Notes: generated by a model from the letters alone, not told the origin. A stretch of DNA of 64,000 nucleotides from Pseudobdellovibrionaceae bacterium (GCA_019637955.1 JAHBUS010000002.1:124001-188000), one strand, 5' to 3'. Positions 8,535 through 18,208 are shown, counted from the stretch's first letter. A program made the numbers and translations.

Positions 8535-8917
8535 AGCACGAGTTCGAAATTGATGGCAAACGGGTGAACGCCGAAGCCGAGTGGATCGGCGGCACCCTCT
8601 GGATCCACATGAACGGCCGTTCCTTCACGTATGAAAATGAAAACGACGCCAAGAAGAAAAAGCGCGGCGCCTCAGGCACCGCGGGCGATTTGGTGTCGAT
8701 GATGCCCGGTAAGATCACCAAGATTCTTCGCAATGTGGGCGAGAGCGTTGAGCGCGGCGCCGCGATCTTGGTCATGGAAGCCATGAAAATGGAGTACACC
8801 ATGAAGTCCGAAGGTCCCGGCATGATCACGGCGGTGAATTGCAAAGCGGGCGATCAGGTGACCGCGGGCAAAGTGCTCGTGCAAATTAAGCCCGCGGGCG
8901 AAGGTCAAATCGAATGA
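8531..8917 (+). CDS. separate biotin carboxyl carrier protein of the carboxylase
   Basis: A 128-residue protein whose C-terminal 75 residues are a biotinyl domain with the attachment motif EAMKM; the biotinylated lysine is Lys86. Residues 1-37 (strands around EFEIDGKRV and TLWIHMNGRSFTYE) look like the last strands of the BT linker found in fused MccA proteins, followed by a charged spacer KKKKRG. The protein therefore looks like the C-terminal third of an MccA that became an independent gene. It overlaps the biotin carboxylase stop by 4 bases and the lyase start by 4 bases, so the three are made together. Confidence 0.92.
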   Translation: MKHEFEIDGKRVNAEAEWIGGTLWIHMNGRSFTYENENDAKKKKRGASGTAGDLVSMMPGKITKILRNVGESVERGAAILVMEAMKMEYTMKSEGPGMITAVNCKAGDQVTAGKVLVQIKPAGEGQIE

Positions 8918-9843
8918 GCAAGAAATCTGTGCAGATCGTCGAAGTGGGACTTCGAGACGGCCTTCAGAATGAAAAAGCCACCGTGTCCGTTCCGGAGCGT
9001 ATTGAGCTCGCCAAGCGTCTCGCCGAGGCGGGATCGAAACGCATGGAACTGGGCGCTTTTGTGCGCGCCGACTGGGTTCCGCAGATGGCCGGCTCGAAAG
9101 AAGTGATCGACGGCGTCTTCGCGCTCGTGCGCGGAAAGTCCATGCCCTCGAAGATCGAGTTCTCGGCCCTGGTGCCGAACGAGCGCGGCCTCGAGATGGC
9201 GCTCGAGACCGGAATCAAAGAGATCGCGGTTTTTGGTGCGGCGTCGGAGACCTTTTCGAAGAAAAATATCAACTGCACCATCGAAGAGAGCTTCGAGAAG
9301 TTCGCGGCCGTGATCAAAGTGGCCAAGAAAAAGAAGATCAAGGTTCGCGGCTATCTGAGCTGCTGCTTCGGTTGTCCATTCGAAGGCGATATCGACGAGA
9401 AAAAAGTCGTCGAACTCACCAAACGACTGATCAAAATGGGTTGCTACGAAGTTTCGATCGGCGACACCATCGGGATCGCGCATCCGGGGCAGGTCAAGTC
9501 GTTGTTCGCGAAGCTCAAGCGCGCCGTTCCGGTAAAAAAATTGGCCGGTCACTTTCACGACACGCGTGGGACCGCGCTGGTCAATATCTTGACCGCCTAC
9601 GAGATGGGCGTTCGCGTGTTCGATTCGTCTCTCGGCGGTTTGGGCGGCTGCCCCTACGCCCCGGGCTCGGCCGGTAACGTGGCGACCGAAGAGGTCGTGT
9701 TCATGTTTGAAGGCATGGGCGTTTCGACGGGTTTGGATCTCGAACTTTTGATCGAGGCCAATCACTGGATGTCGGGCGTGATGAAAAAAGAACTCACGTC
9801 CCGTCTCTCGAAAGCGGGCCTGCCGGTCGCGGGCCCCGTTTAA
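8914..9843 (+). CDS. liuE: hydroxymethylglutaryl-CoA lyase
   Basis: A 309-residue TIM-barrel enzyme that cleaves HMG-CoA into acetoacetate and acetyl-CoA, the last step of leucine catabolism. It carries VEVGLRDGLQNE at the N-terminus (catalytic Arg and metal Asp), the helix GDTIGIAHPGQV, the metal-binding HFHDTRG and the Cys loop GGCPYAPGSAGN near residue 250. All match bacterial HMGL/LiuE rather than isopropylmalate synthase. It is the last gene of the operon. No isovaleryl-CoA dehydrogenase (liuA) and no MerR-type liuR regulator are seen nearby, so the first step must be encoded elsewhere. Confidence 0.95.
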   Translation: MSKKSVQIVEVGLRDGLQNEKATVSVPERIELAKRLAEAGSKRMELGAFVRADWVPQMAGSKEVIDGVFALVRGKSMPSKIEFSALVPNERGLEMALETGIKEIAVFGAASETFSKKNINCTIEESFEKFAAVIKVAKKKKIKVRGYLSCCFGCPFEGDIDEKKVVELTKRLIKMGCYEVSIGDTIGIAHPGQVKSLFAKLKRAVPVKKLAGHFHDTRGTALVNILTAYEMGVRVFDSSLGGLGGCPYAPGSAGNVATEEVVFMFEGMGVSTGLDLELLIEANHWMSGVMKKELTSRLSKAGLPVAGPV

Positions 9844-9852
9844 TTCAAAACC

Positions 9853-11046
9853 TCAATTCAAGATGGGCTCACAGAGCGCCGCGGTCGCGGGGTTCTGGCA
9901 AGGACCGTGGTCGACGGGTTCAATTTCGGGCCGCGCATTGTTTTGATGGCGGAACTTCGAAACGGCATCGTAGGTCGCCTTGCGGATGCGATTGATTTGG
10001 CCCATCGGTCGCAGCTCGGGAATCGTGTGCCAAGGATTGAAGCTGAGATTTTCGCAAAAGGCGTTCATCTCGGGCGTCGTGATGCCGGTCTGCTTTTCGA
10101 TGGTCAAGCGGGCCGCATGCAAGAACGGCGAGACCGCTTCGTCCCACTCCAAGCGCGGATCCTCGGTGGGATTTCGTTTCGGATCCAAATTGGGCTGAAC
10201 CCAAACTTCAAAGCAAGCGCCCCGTTCGCGCAGCCCTCGAGCCAAAGCGGTCGACAAGTAATTGGGATTGCGCTCGTCGGCCTGGAAAAGCGGTTCTTGG
10301 TTCGTGCAGGGCGCGAACTTGTAGCGCATCGGCAGGCGTCCGAGTTTGTAAGGAACGGCGCTAAAGTAGGTGAAGCCCATCGGATTGTGCCCCGTCACGC
10401 GGGCGTTGTTCAGGATCCACGCATTCTTGGGGTGAGTGGCGAGATACGCGACGAGGCTCAAGCCGCCGCCCTCGATCGCGCGGTGCAGTTGAAGGTAATC
10501 ATCGGCATCGCGAGTGAAAAAGCGAGGCGACGTCATCATCACGAAGTCTTGGCTGCCGCTGTTCGCGCCAGGAACATTCATGAGTTTGACGGCCATGCCG
10601 CGAACGTCGGCGTCGGCATCATTGGCCGTGCGGCCGTTGGGACTGCCGTTTGAAAAGCGGATCCACGCCTCGAACTCGCTCTGCGGATCAAACGGTCCGA
10701 CGCGCAAATCGTCGGGAAGCTGCGAAAACTCCACGCTCCAATGCGCTTTCACGCAGCCATGGTGCTTGGGGTGGGCGTCGCGGGGAGTGAAGCCGCCCGT
10801 AGCGTTCTTGCGTGCGGTGTTGATCGAACTCTGCGCGATCTCTTCGGCAATCCGGTCCTGCGAGGGGCCCCAGACTTCGTCCATCTCAGGCGGTGGAAGA
10901 TCCAAAGAAACCGACGGCTCTCGAGGAGCGCTGCTGGCCCAATCGCGTTGGTCGAAGAAGACCCCGTTTTTAAGCCAAAGACCGGCTCCGGCTAAAAATA
11001 AAGCCGCGATGGTTGCGAAGATCCATTTTCGCTGGGCGGGTGCCAT
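9853..11046 (-). CDS. membrane-anchored catalase-family haem protein
   Basis: A 397-residue protein with an N-terminal membrane segment (residues 7-22, WIFATIAALFLAGAGL) and a catalase-like domain from about residue 100. Recognisable parts are HPKHHGCVKAHWSV, corresponding to the catalytic His region, then FEAWIRFSNGSP and ADVRGMAVKLMNVPG, and SQDFVMMTSPRFF. This is the short SrpA/catalase-like group, which often shows peroxidase or haem-binding behaviour rather than classical catalase activity. The ATG follows AGGAGG; a TTG one codon earlier is too close to it. A periplasmic, membrane-tethered location is predicted, fitting a role in peroxide or lipid-peroxide defence. Activity is inferred only. 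Confidence 0.75.
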   Translation of the reverse strand: MAPAQRKWIFATIAALFLAGAGLWLKNGVFFDQRDWASSAPREPSVSLDLPPPEMDEVWGPSQDRIAEEIAQSSINTARKNATGGFTPRDAHPKHHGCVKAHWSVEFSQLPDDLRVGPFDPQSEFEAWIRFSNGSPNGRTANDADADVRGMAVKLMNVPGANSGSQDFVMMTSPRFFTRDADDYLQLHRAIEGGGLSLVAYLATHPKNAWILNNARVTGHNPMGFTYFSAVPYKLGRLPMRYKFAPCTNQEPLFQADERNPNYLSTALARGLRERGACFEVWVQPNLDPKRNPTEDPRLEWDEAVSPFLHAARLTIEKQTGITTPEMNAFCENLSFNPWHTIPELRPMGQINRIRKATYDAVSKFRHQNNARPEIEPVDHGPCQNPATAALCEPILN

Positions 11047-11176
11047 CAATCCTCCTGAGAATGTCCCCCAAGCTTAACCTCGGTCGGGAAGCAAAAGACA
11101 CGAAAAGGTGGCCAAATTTTGTTCACACAAATCTTACAACGTTGTTTTCGGCCTCCTGGTTGCACGGCTTTGGGGT

Positions 11177-12733
11177 ATGAGCACCCAGAAATGGATCTCC
11201 TTCCTTCTTTTCAGTCTGTCGACCGCCTTGGTGGCCTTGGCCTGGGTGTCGCGTCCGAGCTTTTGTTTGGATTCCAGGCTTGTCGAAAAGGTGGACAAGG
11301 TGGGGCCTGGGTCCGAGCAGAGTTTGCCGGCCTGTTTCGTGAGCCGGGACAGCGGTTACGCCGCCGATTTGGCCGAGCTCAAAACGCGCATCGAACCTCG
11401 CCTGACCCGGCTCGAGAAGGAGCTGCACTTTTTAGGCGTCGAGGCCAAGCCCTTGCGTCTCTCGGTCGTGGATTCGCTCGACCCCTTGGTGCGGGTCCAC
11501 CCGTCGCACATCATCATGAGCCGTTCGGTCCTCGAGCAGAAGCAGCTTTTTGAAAAGGCTTTTATCCTCTCTTTGTTGATGCAGAAAACTGGAAACTCGC
11601 CGCATCTGATGAGCGCCGATGAAGTGGCCTGGGCCGAAGTTTTCTCGGACGTTTTCTTGGCTTTCATGCAAGGAGCGCTCGATCTGAAAGACCCGATTCT
11701 CAATCAGCAGATCGCATGGCAGGGCCCGCAAATCGAATGGCCGCTCGCGCTCAAGACCACGGCGGGATACTGCCAGGAGCCCTGGCGTTCGATGCTGCAC
11801 CTTTCGGCCTGTGAGCAGGGACTTTTGAAGTCCGACGACCTTTTCGTTTCGTTACGCCCGCTGTTGGGAAAATCGTTGCAAGGCGCGCTCGCGAGCCTGT
11901 CGATGGATGAGCGCGTGCGCTTTTTCCGCGAAACGTTCCAGACCTGGCCGGTCCTGCAAATTCAAAAATTCTCTTACGGCTCGTCGATCGGCAGTGCGAG
12001 CGAGCAGCAAATCGCCGACGCCGCGGGCGGAGTTGAAAATTGGAAAAAGAACTTTCGCACCTGGGGACGCACGTCCTCGCTGTGGAAGCGCGTCTCGGCG
12101 GGATTCTCGAGCGAACTTGCGAAAGCGGGCTTTGGTGATCCAGACCGGGCGTTGAATGTCGATTTGATCGTGATGGGAAGTGAGAGCGAGAAAGAATCGC
12201 TTTTACAAAAGCTGGCCGAACTCGCGCTTCAGGAGCCCTCGAAGCGCATCGTGTACTTATCCGAGAAAGAAGCGCGGTTGATGCCGGACCTGAAGCCTTT
12301 TCCGCGCGTTTGGCTCAAAGGATTGCAGGCCCGTCAGGCCCTCTTGATCCAGTGCCCGATCCCGAGCGTGGAGCGCCTCAAGAAAATGGGTGATACGGTC
12401 GAACGCCTGCTCGTCGTTCGTGACTGTCAGAGTCCCCTCAAAATCGATTTCAAGCAGCTTCTCTCCGAAGGCTTGGAGGGCTTTATTCGCGCCAATGCCG
12501 AAATGAAGTTCGTGCAGTTTCATTTGCCGTCGCTCAAATCCGCGCTCGCCAAACAGAATCTCAATCCGATTCCGTTGCTTGAGGACAAACGTTGGAGCTC
12601 GCCCTTCTTCACCGGCATCGGCTGGGAGAAGCCCGAATGGGACGCGGGTCTTAAAGTCTACCGGTCCCGGGCCGCCATCGATGCCATCGAAATGTTTCGT
12701 GGCACCGAATCGGAAGAAACCTTACCCCTTTGA
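11177..12733 (+). CDS. large secreted or anchored protein of unknown function
   Basis: A 518-residue protein with an N-terminal hydrophobic helix (residues 6-23, [18 protein letters not shown]) that could be a signal or an anchor. The body is a mix of helices and strands with no motif I recognise. There is no HEXXH, no Ser-hydrolase box and no nucleotide loop. The chosen ATG precedes the hydrophobic segment; an upstream in-frame GTG/ATG region would add residues without a membrane feature. It converges on panD, and the two 3' ends overlap by 12 bases. Function unknown. Confidence 0.6.
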   Translation: MSTQKWISFLLFSLSTALVALAWVSRPSFCLDSRLVEKVDKVGPGSEQSLPACFVSRDSGYAADLAELKTRIEPRLTRLEKELHFLGVEAKPLRLSVVDSLDPLVRVHPSHIIMSRSVLEQKQLFEKAFILSLLMQKTGNSPHLMSADEVAWAEVFSDVFLAFMQGALDLKDPILNQQIAWQGPQIEWPLALKTTAGYCQEPWRSMLHLSACEQGLLKSDDLFVSLRPLLGKSLQGALASLSMDERVRFFRETFQTWPVLQIQKFSYGSSIGSASEQQIADAAGGVENWKKNFRTWGRTSSLWKRVSAGFSSELAKAGFGDPDRALNVDLIVMGSESEKESLLQKLAELALQEPSKRIVYLSEKEARLMPDLKPFPRVWLKGLQARQALLIQCPIPSVERLKKMGDTVERLLVVRDCQSPLKIDFKQLLSEGLEGFIRANAEMKFVQFHLPSLKSALAKQNLNPIPLLEDKRWSSPFFTGIGWEKPEWDAGLKVYRSRAAIDAIEMFRGTESEETLPL

Positions 12734-13081
12734 TTTAACCGCGGTCTTGCGGTTCTTGCCGTCGACAAACACAACCGTCGGAAGGTGCGTTTTCGCCTCC
12801 TCCACGCTCATGCCCGCGTAAGCGCAGATGATCACCAGATCACCGCGCTGAACGTGGCAGGCGGCCGCGCCGTTCAGGCAGATTTCGCCTTTTTTGCCCG
12901 GGATCACGTAGGTCGAGAATCGAGCGCCGTTGTTGCAGTTGTAGATGTCGACGCGCTCATTGAGCAACAGGCCCGCGGTCTTGATCAGGGCGGGGTCGAT
13001 CGAAACCGAGCCTTCGTAAGTGAGGTCGGCGTCGGTCACGGTGGCGCGATGGATTTTACATTTGAGCATTGTCAGTTGCAT
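12722..13081 (-). CDS. panD: aspartate 1-decarboxylase proenzyme
   Basis: PanD makes beta-alanine from aspartate for pantothenate synthesis. The 119-residue sequence has the self-cleavage site Gly24-Ser25 (TYEGSVSID), after which Ser becomes the pyruvoyl group. Lys9 lies in MLKCKIHR, and the ICLNGAAA segment forms the active-site pocket. The ATG was chosen because GAGGT lies just before it; an internal ATG four codons later would give the canonical MLKCKIHR start but lacks a site. It is the last gene of the pantothenate/CoA operon, 7 bases after coaX, and overlaps the convergent unknown gene by 12 bases. Confidence 0.95.
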   Translation of the reverse strand: MQLTMLKCKIHRATVTDADLTYEGSVSIDPALIKTAGLLLNERVDIYNCNNGARFSTYVIPGKKGEICLNGAAACHVQRGDLVIICAYAGMSVEEAKTHLPTVVFVDGKNRKTAVKSKG

Positions 13082-13088
13082 AGTCACC

Positions 13089-13859
13089 TCACGAATTGAG
13101 TTTATGAGCGAGTAAAAGACCTTTGAGAACCAAATCCGGTAACACGACATCAAAGACGCCCGACTTCTCGAACAAACCGGCAAATCCGCCGGTGCCGATG
13201 ATGAAAGGCTTTTCGCCGCCGAAGCATTCGTCGGCGAGTTTGCTCGAGATTTCTTTCATCGTTCCGACGTGGCCGAAGAACAGACCCGACTGGATGCTTT
13301 CGATCGTGCCTTTCCCGAGAGCTTCTTTGCGCGACACGATCTCGACCGTGGGAAGCTTAGCGGTCTTGCTCTCCAAGGCTTCCATGCACAAGCGAAGACC
13401 AGCCACGATCGTGCCGCCCAGGTACTCGCGGTCTTTGCTGATCGCGCAGAACGTCGTGGCGGTGCCGAGGTCGATCACGACCAGATTTTTTTTGGGAAAC
13501 AGGTGCGTGGCCGCGATGGCGTTGGCGATGCGGTCCGCGCCCACTTCGGCGGGGTTGTGATAACAGACCTTCAAGCCCGTTTTCACGCCCACCTGGAGCA
13601 GAAACGGATTGATGTCGAAATACTTTTTGCAAGCGTTGCGCAGCGAGTGGACCACGTCGGGAACCACCGAGCAGATGGCGATTTGTTTCACCAGGCTCGG
13701 GTCGATGTCGTTCTCGCGCAAGACGTTGCGCAGGAAGATGCCGGTCTCGTCGCTGGAAGAGCCCGCCTTCGAGGTTTTGCGGAAACTGAATTTGAGATCG
13801 TCTTTGTCGAACACACCGCCGAAAATTTGGCTGTTGCCGACGTCGAGGGCCAGGATCAT
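13089..13859 (-). CDS. coaX: type III pantothenate kinase
   Basis: A 256-residue ASKHA-fold kinase that phosphorylates pantothenate, the first step from vitamin B5 to CoA. It has the phosphate loop [15 protein letters not shown] with the catalytic Asp, [12 protein letters not shown] for pantothenate binding, and [16 protein letters not shown] type III enzyme is insensitive to CoA feedback and needs a monovalent cation, which is family knowledge. It overlaps coaBC by 4 bases and precedes panD. No type I or II kinase is seen in the window. Confidence 0.95.
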   Translation of the reverse strand: MILALDVGNSQIFGGVFDKDDLKFSFRKTSKAGSSSDETGIFLRNVLRENDIDPSLVKQIAICSVVPDVVHSLRNACKKYFDINPFLLQVGVKTGLKVCYHNPAEVGADRIANAIAATHLFPKKNLVVIDLGTATTFCAISKDREYLGGTIVAGLRLCMEALESKTAKLPTVEIVSRKEALGKGTIESIQSGLFFGHVGTMKEISSKLADECFGGEKPFIIGTGGFAGLFEKSGVFDVVLPDLVLKGLLLAHKLNS

Positions 13860-15106
13860 CGCGATCCTCCTTTAAAAGTTTGTAGCTGATTCCACGTGTC
13901 CACCCACTTTTCCACAAGTTGGGAGAGTCCCGTCATGGTCTCGGGCGGTGCTCCCGCCTTCGACCAAACGTGCAAAGGGTGCGCTTTGGTTTTTTTCATT
14001 TCTTGCAGGTCGTTGTGCACGACGAGATCGGGCTTCGAAGCTTCGATCACGCGTCCGACCGCGGCCTGAATCTGCTCGGGAGTCGCACCCGACGTCATCT
14101 TAAACGCGGTCACGTGGAGCGGCGCCTTTGAGTACGAGCGGATCTCGGGGAGAATCTTTTTGTTCTTGCGAAGCTCGATCTTTGGCTCGTTTTCAGACGA
14201 GAGTTTTCCGGGCTGGGCCACGGGGATAAAGTCGCTCACCGCCGCCAGATGAATGACGGCCGCGATGTCACCTTTGGCCAAGCGGTTTTTCAAAGCTTCT
14301 TCGAGATCTTTCGACGAGACAAAACTCAGGCGCTCACCCTCAGCCGAGGGGAGGGCCGCCGAGGCCGCATGCACGAGAACCGTCGGAATTCCCAGGCTCT
14401 CGAGACGGTCGACGATTTCGGCGCCCGTGCGGCCGGTGCTGATATTGCTGATCACGCGGACGTCGTCGATGTTTTCTTGCGTGCCGCCGCTCGTGATCAA
14501 CACCTTGCGAAGCTCTTGCGCTTGCGGTGCGGATGCACCCACGGTCGGGGGTTGTGGGGTCTTGAGCCGCGTTTCAATTTCGGCCAGGAGCAAGTCGGGT
14601 TCAAGCAAACGTCCATAACCCACTTCGCCGCAGGCCAAAACACCGCTGGCGGCTTCGAGGATTTCGATTCCCATTCCCTTTAAAAGTTCGAGCGATTTCT
14701 GCGTCACCGGGTGCAGGTACATCGAGGTGTTCATGGCGGGCGCGATCACGTAGGGCTTTTTAAAATCGTGCGCGAGGAACATGGTGGTGAGCAAATCATC
14801 GCCCACGCCCTGAGCCATGCGGTTGATCAAATGCGCCGATGCAGGGACGGCGGCAATCAAGTCGGCCCAACGCATGAGGTGGATGTGCGACATCGCATCG
14901 CCCTCTTCCCAAAGGTCGCTGTGCACTTTTTCGCCCGTGAGGCCTTCAAGGGTCGCGGCGCCGATAAATTGCAAAGCCGACTTGCTGGCGGCGACTTTGA
15001 CGTGGTGGCCCGCTTGCACGAGTTTCGAAATCAAGGCGCAGGCCTTGAAGCAAGCGATGGAACCGGACATTTGAATGAGGATTTTCTTCTTATTGGAGTT
15101 CGACAT
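13856..15106 (-). CDS. coaBC: bifunctional phosphopantothenoylcysteine decarboxylase/synthetase
   Basis: A 416-residue fusion. The N-terminal flavin decarboxylase (residues 1-185) shows the family motifs: [17 protein letters not shown] and the substrate-clamping Cys in [12 protein letters not shown]. The C-terminal synthetase (about 205-416) couples cysteine to phosphopantothenate, with [19 protein letters not shown] and HLAAVSDF. Together they give 4'-phosphopantetheine from 4'-phosphopantothenate, CTP and Cys. The start overlaps the end of panC by 17 bases, implying coupled translation. Confidence 0.95.
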   Translation of the reverse strand: MSNSNKKKILIQMSGSIACFKACALISKLVQAGHHVKVAASKSALQFIGAATLEGLTGEKVHSDLWEEGDAMSHIHLMRWADLIAAVPASAHLINRMAQGVGDDLLTTMFLAHDFKKPYVIAPAMNTSMYLHPVTQKSLELLKGMGIEILEAASGVLACGEVGYGRLLEPDLLLAEIETRLKTPQPPTVGASAPQAQELRKVLITSGGTQENIDDVRVISNISTGRTGAEIVDRLESLGIPTVLVHAASAALPSAEGERLSFVSSKDLEEALKNRLAKGDIAAVIHLAAVSDFIPVAQPGKLSSENEPKIELRKNKKILPEIRSYSKAPLHVTAFKMTSGATPEQIQAAVGRVIEASKPDLVVHNDLQEMKKTKAHPLHVWSKAGAPPETMTGLSQLVEKWVDTWNQLQTFKGGSR

Positions 15107-15869
15107 TGTCGATCAACCTCACTTCTCCCATAAAGACCGCCACGAAGCGGCGGTTCTCGCGGTCCAAAACGTAATCGACCTTGAAGCCTTCGGCTTCGAG
15201 CTGGCGTCGGGCCTCGTCGCTTGAAGACGCCTTGACGATGATCTGATAGATGCGCGGGGCTTGAGCACGCTGTTCGGGCGTCAGGCGCCTATTTCGCGAA
15301 CTCATCGCGAGGCCATCGGCTTCACGCATGGTCTCGACCGGAACGATCTCGAGCGGCAAGAAAAACGCGTCGACCATTCCTCGAATGAGGGAGAGCTGCT
15401 GGTAGTCCTTTTCGCCGAAGTAGGCTTTGGTCGGCTGCACGATTTGAAACAGCTTCATCACGACCGAGAGCACACCGTCAAAGTGGCCGGGACGGCTCGC
15501 GCCGCAAAGAACCGTCGAGACCTCATTTTCGGTGACTTTGTACTTGTAGCCGTCGGGATACATGTCGGGCGCGCGCGGCGCGAAGATCGCATCGACGCCT
15601 TCGCGGCGGGCGATTTCGAGATCTTGCTCCCAGGTCTTGGGATACTTCTGAAAATCGTTGGGATCGTTAAATTGTGCCGGGTTGACGAAGATCGAAAGCA
15701 CGACAACATCGCTCTGGGCGCGAGCGCGCTTCAAGAGCGATGCGTGGCCCTCGTGCAAAGCGCCCATCGTGGGAACAAAGCCCACGCGGCGAGACGCAAC
15801 GAAGCCGACGAGCTTTGCCTGCTCCTCACGCCATTCGCGAAAGGCCTGAGGCGTTTCGAGAATTTTCAT
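15090..15869 (-). CDS. panC: pantothenate synthetase
   Basis: PanC joins pantoate and beta-alanine with ATP. The 259-residue sequence has the nucleotidyltransferase signature PTMGALHEGHASL (HxGH), VVLSIFVNPAQF and YFGEKDYQQL. The C-terminal domain is slightly short compared with the usual 280 residues. The ATG overlaps the TGA of panB by one base (TGATG); a TTG one codon earlier is less likely. It sits between panB and coaBC. Confidence 0.95.
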   Translation of the reverse strand: MKILETPQAFREWREEQAKLVGFVASRRVGFVPTMGALHEGHASLLKRARAQSDVVVLSIFVNPAQFNDPNDFQKYPKTWEQDLEIARREGVDAIFAPRAPDMYPDGYKYKVTENEVSTVLCGASRPGHFDGVLSVVMKLFQIVQPTKAYFGEKDYQQLSLIRGMVDAFFLPLEIVPVETMREADGLAMSSRNRRLTPEQRAQAPRIYQIIVKASSSDEARRQLEAEGFKVDYVLDRENRRFVAVFMGEVRLIDNVELQ

Positions 15870-16657
15870 CAATAGCTCTCTTTCGCGGTGGGAAACGTGG
15901 CCTTCTTCACCTCGGTATCATAATCGTTCAATGCTTTTTTCATGAGTTCGGCGCCCGACATGAACGTGCGCAAAAACTTGGGTTTAAAGCCCTCGTTCAA
16001 ACCCAGCATGTCTTGCAGAACCAAAACTTGGCCGTCCGTGTCCGGACCCGCGCCAATACCGATGGTCGGAATTTTGATGTCTTGGGTGATCTTGGCCGCC
16101 AGCGCCGAGGGGACGCACTCGAGAACAACCGAGAAACAGCCCGCTTTCTCGAGCTGCTCGGCCTCATGATGAATGCGTTCGAACTCGGCGGGATTGTTGC
16201 CTTGGACTTTAAAGCCGCCCAGCTGGTGAATGGATTGCGGCGTGAGGCCGAGGTGACCCATCACGGGAATGCCCGAATCCACAAGGTGCGCGATCATCTC
16301 GAGATTGCCTTTTGCGCCCTCGAGCTTCACGGCATGGGCGCCTGCTTTCATCATGCGTCCCGCCGCGCGCACGCTCGTTTTTAAGTCTTGGCGGTAGGAG
16401 ATAAAGGGCAGGTCCGCGACCAAAAGTTTGTTCGAGCCGGCAAGGCCCCGCGCGACGGCCTGCGTGTGCAGCTCCATCATCGCGACGTTCGCGGGGAGAG
16501 TCGTGGAGTGTCCGTGCATGACCATCGCAAGACTGTCGCCAACAAGGATCGAATCGACCGAGGTGCCCGCGATCAGTTTGGCCGACCAAGCATCGTAGCA
16601 AGTGACCATCGAAAGTTTTGTTTTCGATTTTTGTTTTTGAAATTCGAGCACGTTCAT
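15869..16657 (-). CDS. panB: 3-methyl-2-oxobutanoate hydroxymethyltransferase
   Basis: PanB makes ketopantoate from ketoisovalerate and methylene-tetrahydrofolate, the committed step of pantothenate synthesis. The 262-residue barrel shows VTCYDAWSAKL, VGDSLAMVMHGH with the Mg-binding Asp, and GIGAGPDTDGQVLVLQDMLG, all typical. It overlaps the upstream DUF2520-type gene by 4 bases and panC by 1 base. Confidence 0.95.
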   Translation of the reverse strand: MNVLEFQKQKSKTKLSMVTCYDAWSAKLIAGTSVDSILVGDSLAMVMHGHSTTLPANVAMMELHTQAVARGLAGSNKLLVADLPFISYRQDLKTSVRAAGRMMKAGAHAVKLEGAKGNLEMIAHLVDSGIPVMGHLGLTPQSIHQLGGFKVQGNNPAEFERIHHEAEQLEKAGCFSVVLECVPSALAAKITQDIKIPTIGIGAGPDTDGQVLVLQDMLGLNEGFKPKFLRTFMSGAELMKKALNDYDTEVKKATFPTAKESY

Positions 16658-17367
16658 ACGGAGCCTCGTTTCTGACGCTGGCTCTCTTGGTGGTAAGCCT
16701 GGATCAGCGCCTGCAGCACGTCTTGGTAGGGATCGTTGTCGAGCGAATTGAGATTTTTTAAAAGAGTCATGCGGTCACCCCGCACGAGTGGGCCGGTCAA
16801 CGCCGTTGCGGGATCGGTGAGCAGATTCTCGCTCACGCGTTCGCAGTATTGGCGCGCGGTTTCGGGCGGCAGCCCCAGGTCTTGCATTTCACGGAAGAAT
16901 TTTTGCCAGAGCAGCACGGAGCCGTTGCCCGCGAGCACGCACATCGCGTGGTAGAACGCTTTTTTCTCGGGCGGAATCACCGAAAGAGGATTGGCGAGAC
17001 CCGGAATCAGCCGTTCGCGCGGGAGCGTCGAGGTCGTGACAAACGCGAGACGTGAATAAAAGTCGTCGTCATAAAGCGAAGGCCGAAAGCTCATGGGCGG
17101 GTGCACCGAATGCGTGCCTTCAATCTCAAGAGCGCCTGAGCTGTGCAAAAGAGTTTTGTCCAAAGACCGCAAGCGCTCGGTCAATGGCGCGATCGCTTGG
17201 TCGGAGACGGCGAGCCACAAGTGCGTGCAGTCCGCGGCCCGCACTTCAAGTTCGGCGTCGGCGTGTTGTTGGCGGTTCCAGTTGAGATGATCAACTCTGG
17301 AAAGAGTGAGAAGTCGCTGAAGATGAGTGGCCCATCGACCTGAGCCGAGCACTAAATATCGCGTCAT
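16654..17367 (-). CDS. Rossmann/DUF2520 dehydrogenase, candidate ketopantoate reductase (PanG-like)
   Basis: A 237-residue protein with an N-terminal Rossmann fold (YLVLGSGRWATHL, residues 4-16; LWLAVSDQAI near 50; HSSGALEIEG near 75). A C-terminal all-helical domain (AFYHAMCVLAGN, LTGPLVRGD) resembles Rossmann-like/DUF2520 proteins. It is the first gene of the pan/coa operon and is coupled to panB. The operon lacks panE, and the alternative ketopantoate reductase PanG of Francisella belongs, as I recall, to this kind of protein and is encoded beside panB and panC. The natural inference is reduction of ketopantoate to pantoate with NAD(P)H. The sequence alone does not prove it. The ATG follows AGAGG. 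Confidence 0.65.
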   Translation of the reverse strand: MTRYLVLGSGRWATHLQRLLTLSRVDHLNWNRQQHADAELEVRAADCTHLWLAVSDQAIAPLTERLRSLDKTLLHSSGALEIEGTHSVHPPMSFRPSLYDDDFYSRLAFVTTSTLPRERLIPGLANPLSVIPPEKKAFYHAMCVLAGNGSVLLWQKFFREMQDLGLPPETARQYCERVSENLLTDPATALTGPLVRGDRMTLLKNLNSLDNDPYQDVLQALIQAYHQESQRQKRGSV

Positions 17368-17476
17368 AACCTCTGGTACCTGTCACGAGGATCAAGTCCA
17401 GCCGCCAAAGTAATGGAGGGCACCGCAAAATGCAAGGGACTTGGCGGACCCCTAGGCCCGTGCTAAGTCTTCGAAA

Positions 17477-18208
17477 ATGCGGAAATATTTAGGATATGCG
17501 ATCTTGGGCTTGGTGGTTTTGGGCGGTTTCGCCTACTTGACGGTGTTGAGTTTGCAGCCACGCAAGTTGCCGAAAATCACGCTGACAACCTTCGAAAATC
17601 CGGCCGCCATCTCCAATTCGATTCTGCGCGAGCTGCGCTCCGAAATGCAGGGTTCGCCGATTTTAGTCTGGGGCCTAGAGACCGGGGATCCCGCACTGAG
17701 GGAGACTTTCGAGCGCTTTCTCGAAAACAACCAAGACCCCACGACCAAATACGAGATTGTTTTGGTCGACACCGCGCTTGAGGGCTTGGAGCCGGAGCTT
17801 GCGAAAATACAGGGCGAGCGTCTCAATGCGAACGAAGAAACGGCACGTCTGATTCAGGGTCTTCAAGCGGCGCAGGCGCAGAACCGCCGCGTCTTGGTGG
17901 TGATGCCGGTCGTTTACGCCGCGGCTTACCTGTCCCATAGCGTGGCGAACAAAATCAAAGCGGCGGGACTGCCCGTGATGTCGGTTTTGACCACGAACTT
18001 TCCCCGGCGCCGGGAGCAAGAGATCGAGACGCGCCTTCCGTGCAATACCAACGTCAATGACAAAGATGGCAGTGGCAAACTTGGCTGCGAGATCGTGCAA
18101 ACCGCGCGCGTGAACTACCGCAAAAAGATGGAGTCCGGAAAGTTGGTGGGACTGATGAACCAAATCTCGACCGATGATTTCTTGTTTCTTCTGGCGCGAG
18201 AACCTTGA
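17477..18208 (+). CDS. membrane-anchored protein of unknown function
   Basis: A 243-residue protein with one N-terminal membrane segment (residues 5-22, LGYAILGLVVLGGFAYL) and a periplasmic alpha/beta domain. Strand-helix units such as ILVWGLETG, YEIVLVDTAL and RRVLVVMPVVYAAAYL resemble a Rossmann-like fold, perhaps of the periplasmic substrate-binding type, but no family was recognised. Two Cys near the C-terminus (LPCNTNV and KLGCEIV) may pair. It is divergent from the pan operon with 109 bases between, and convergent with the polyene cluster. Confidence 0.6.
   Translation: MRKYLGYAILGLVVLGGFAYLTVLSLQPRKLPKITLTTFENPAAISNSILRELRSEMQGSPILVWGLETGDPALRETFERFLENNQDPTTKYEIVLVDTALEGLEPELAKIQGERLNANEETARLIQGLQAAQAQNRRVLVVMPVVYAAAYLSHSVANKIKAAGLPVMSVLTTNFPRRREQEIETRLPCNTNVNDKDGSGKLGCEIVQTARVNYRKKMESGKLVGLMNQISTDDFLFLLAREP

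Noticed and set aside
17374-17388. TGGTACCTGTCACGA resembles a degenerate copy of the 23-bp palindrome
   Set aside because: It shares only parts of the core, is not symmetrical and lies at the 5' side of the pan operon; similarity is within chance.
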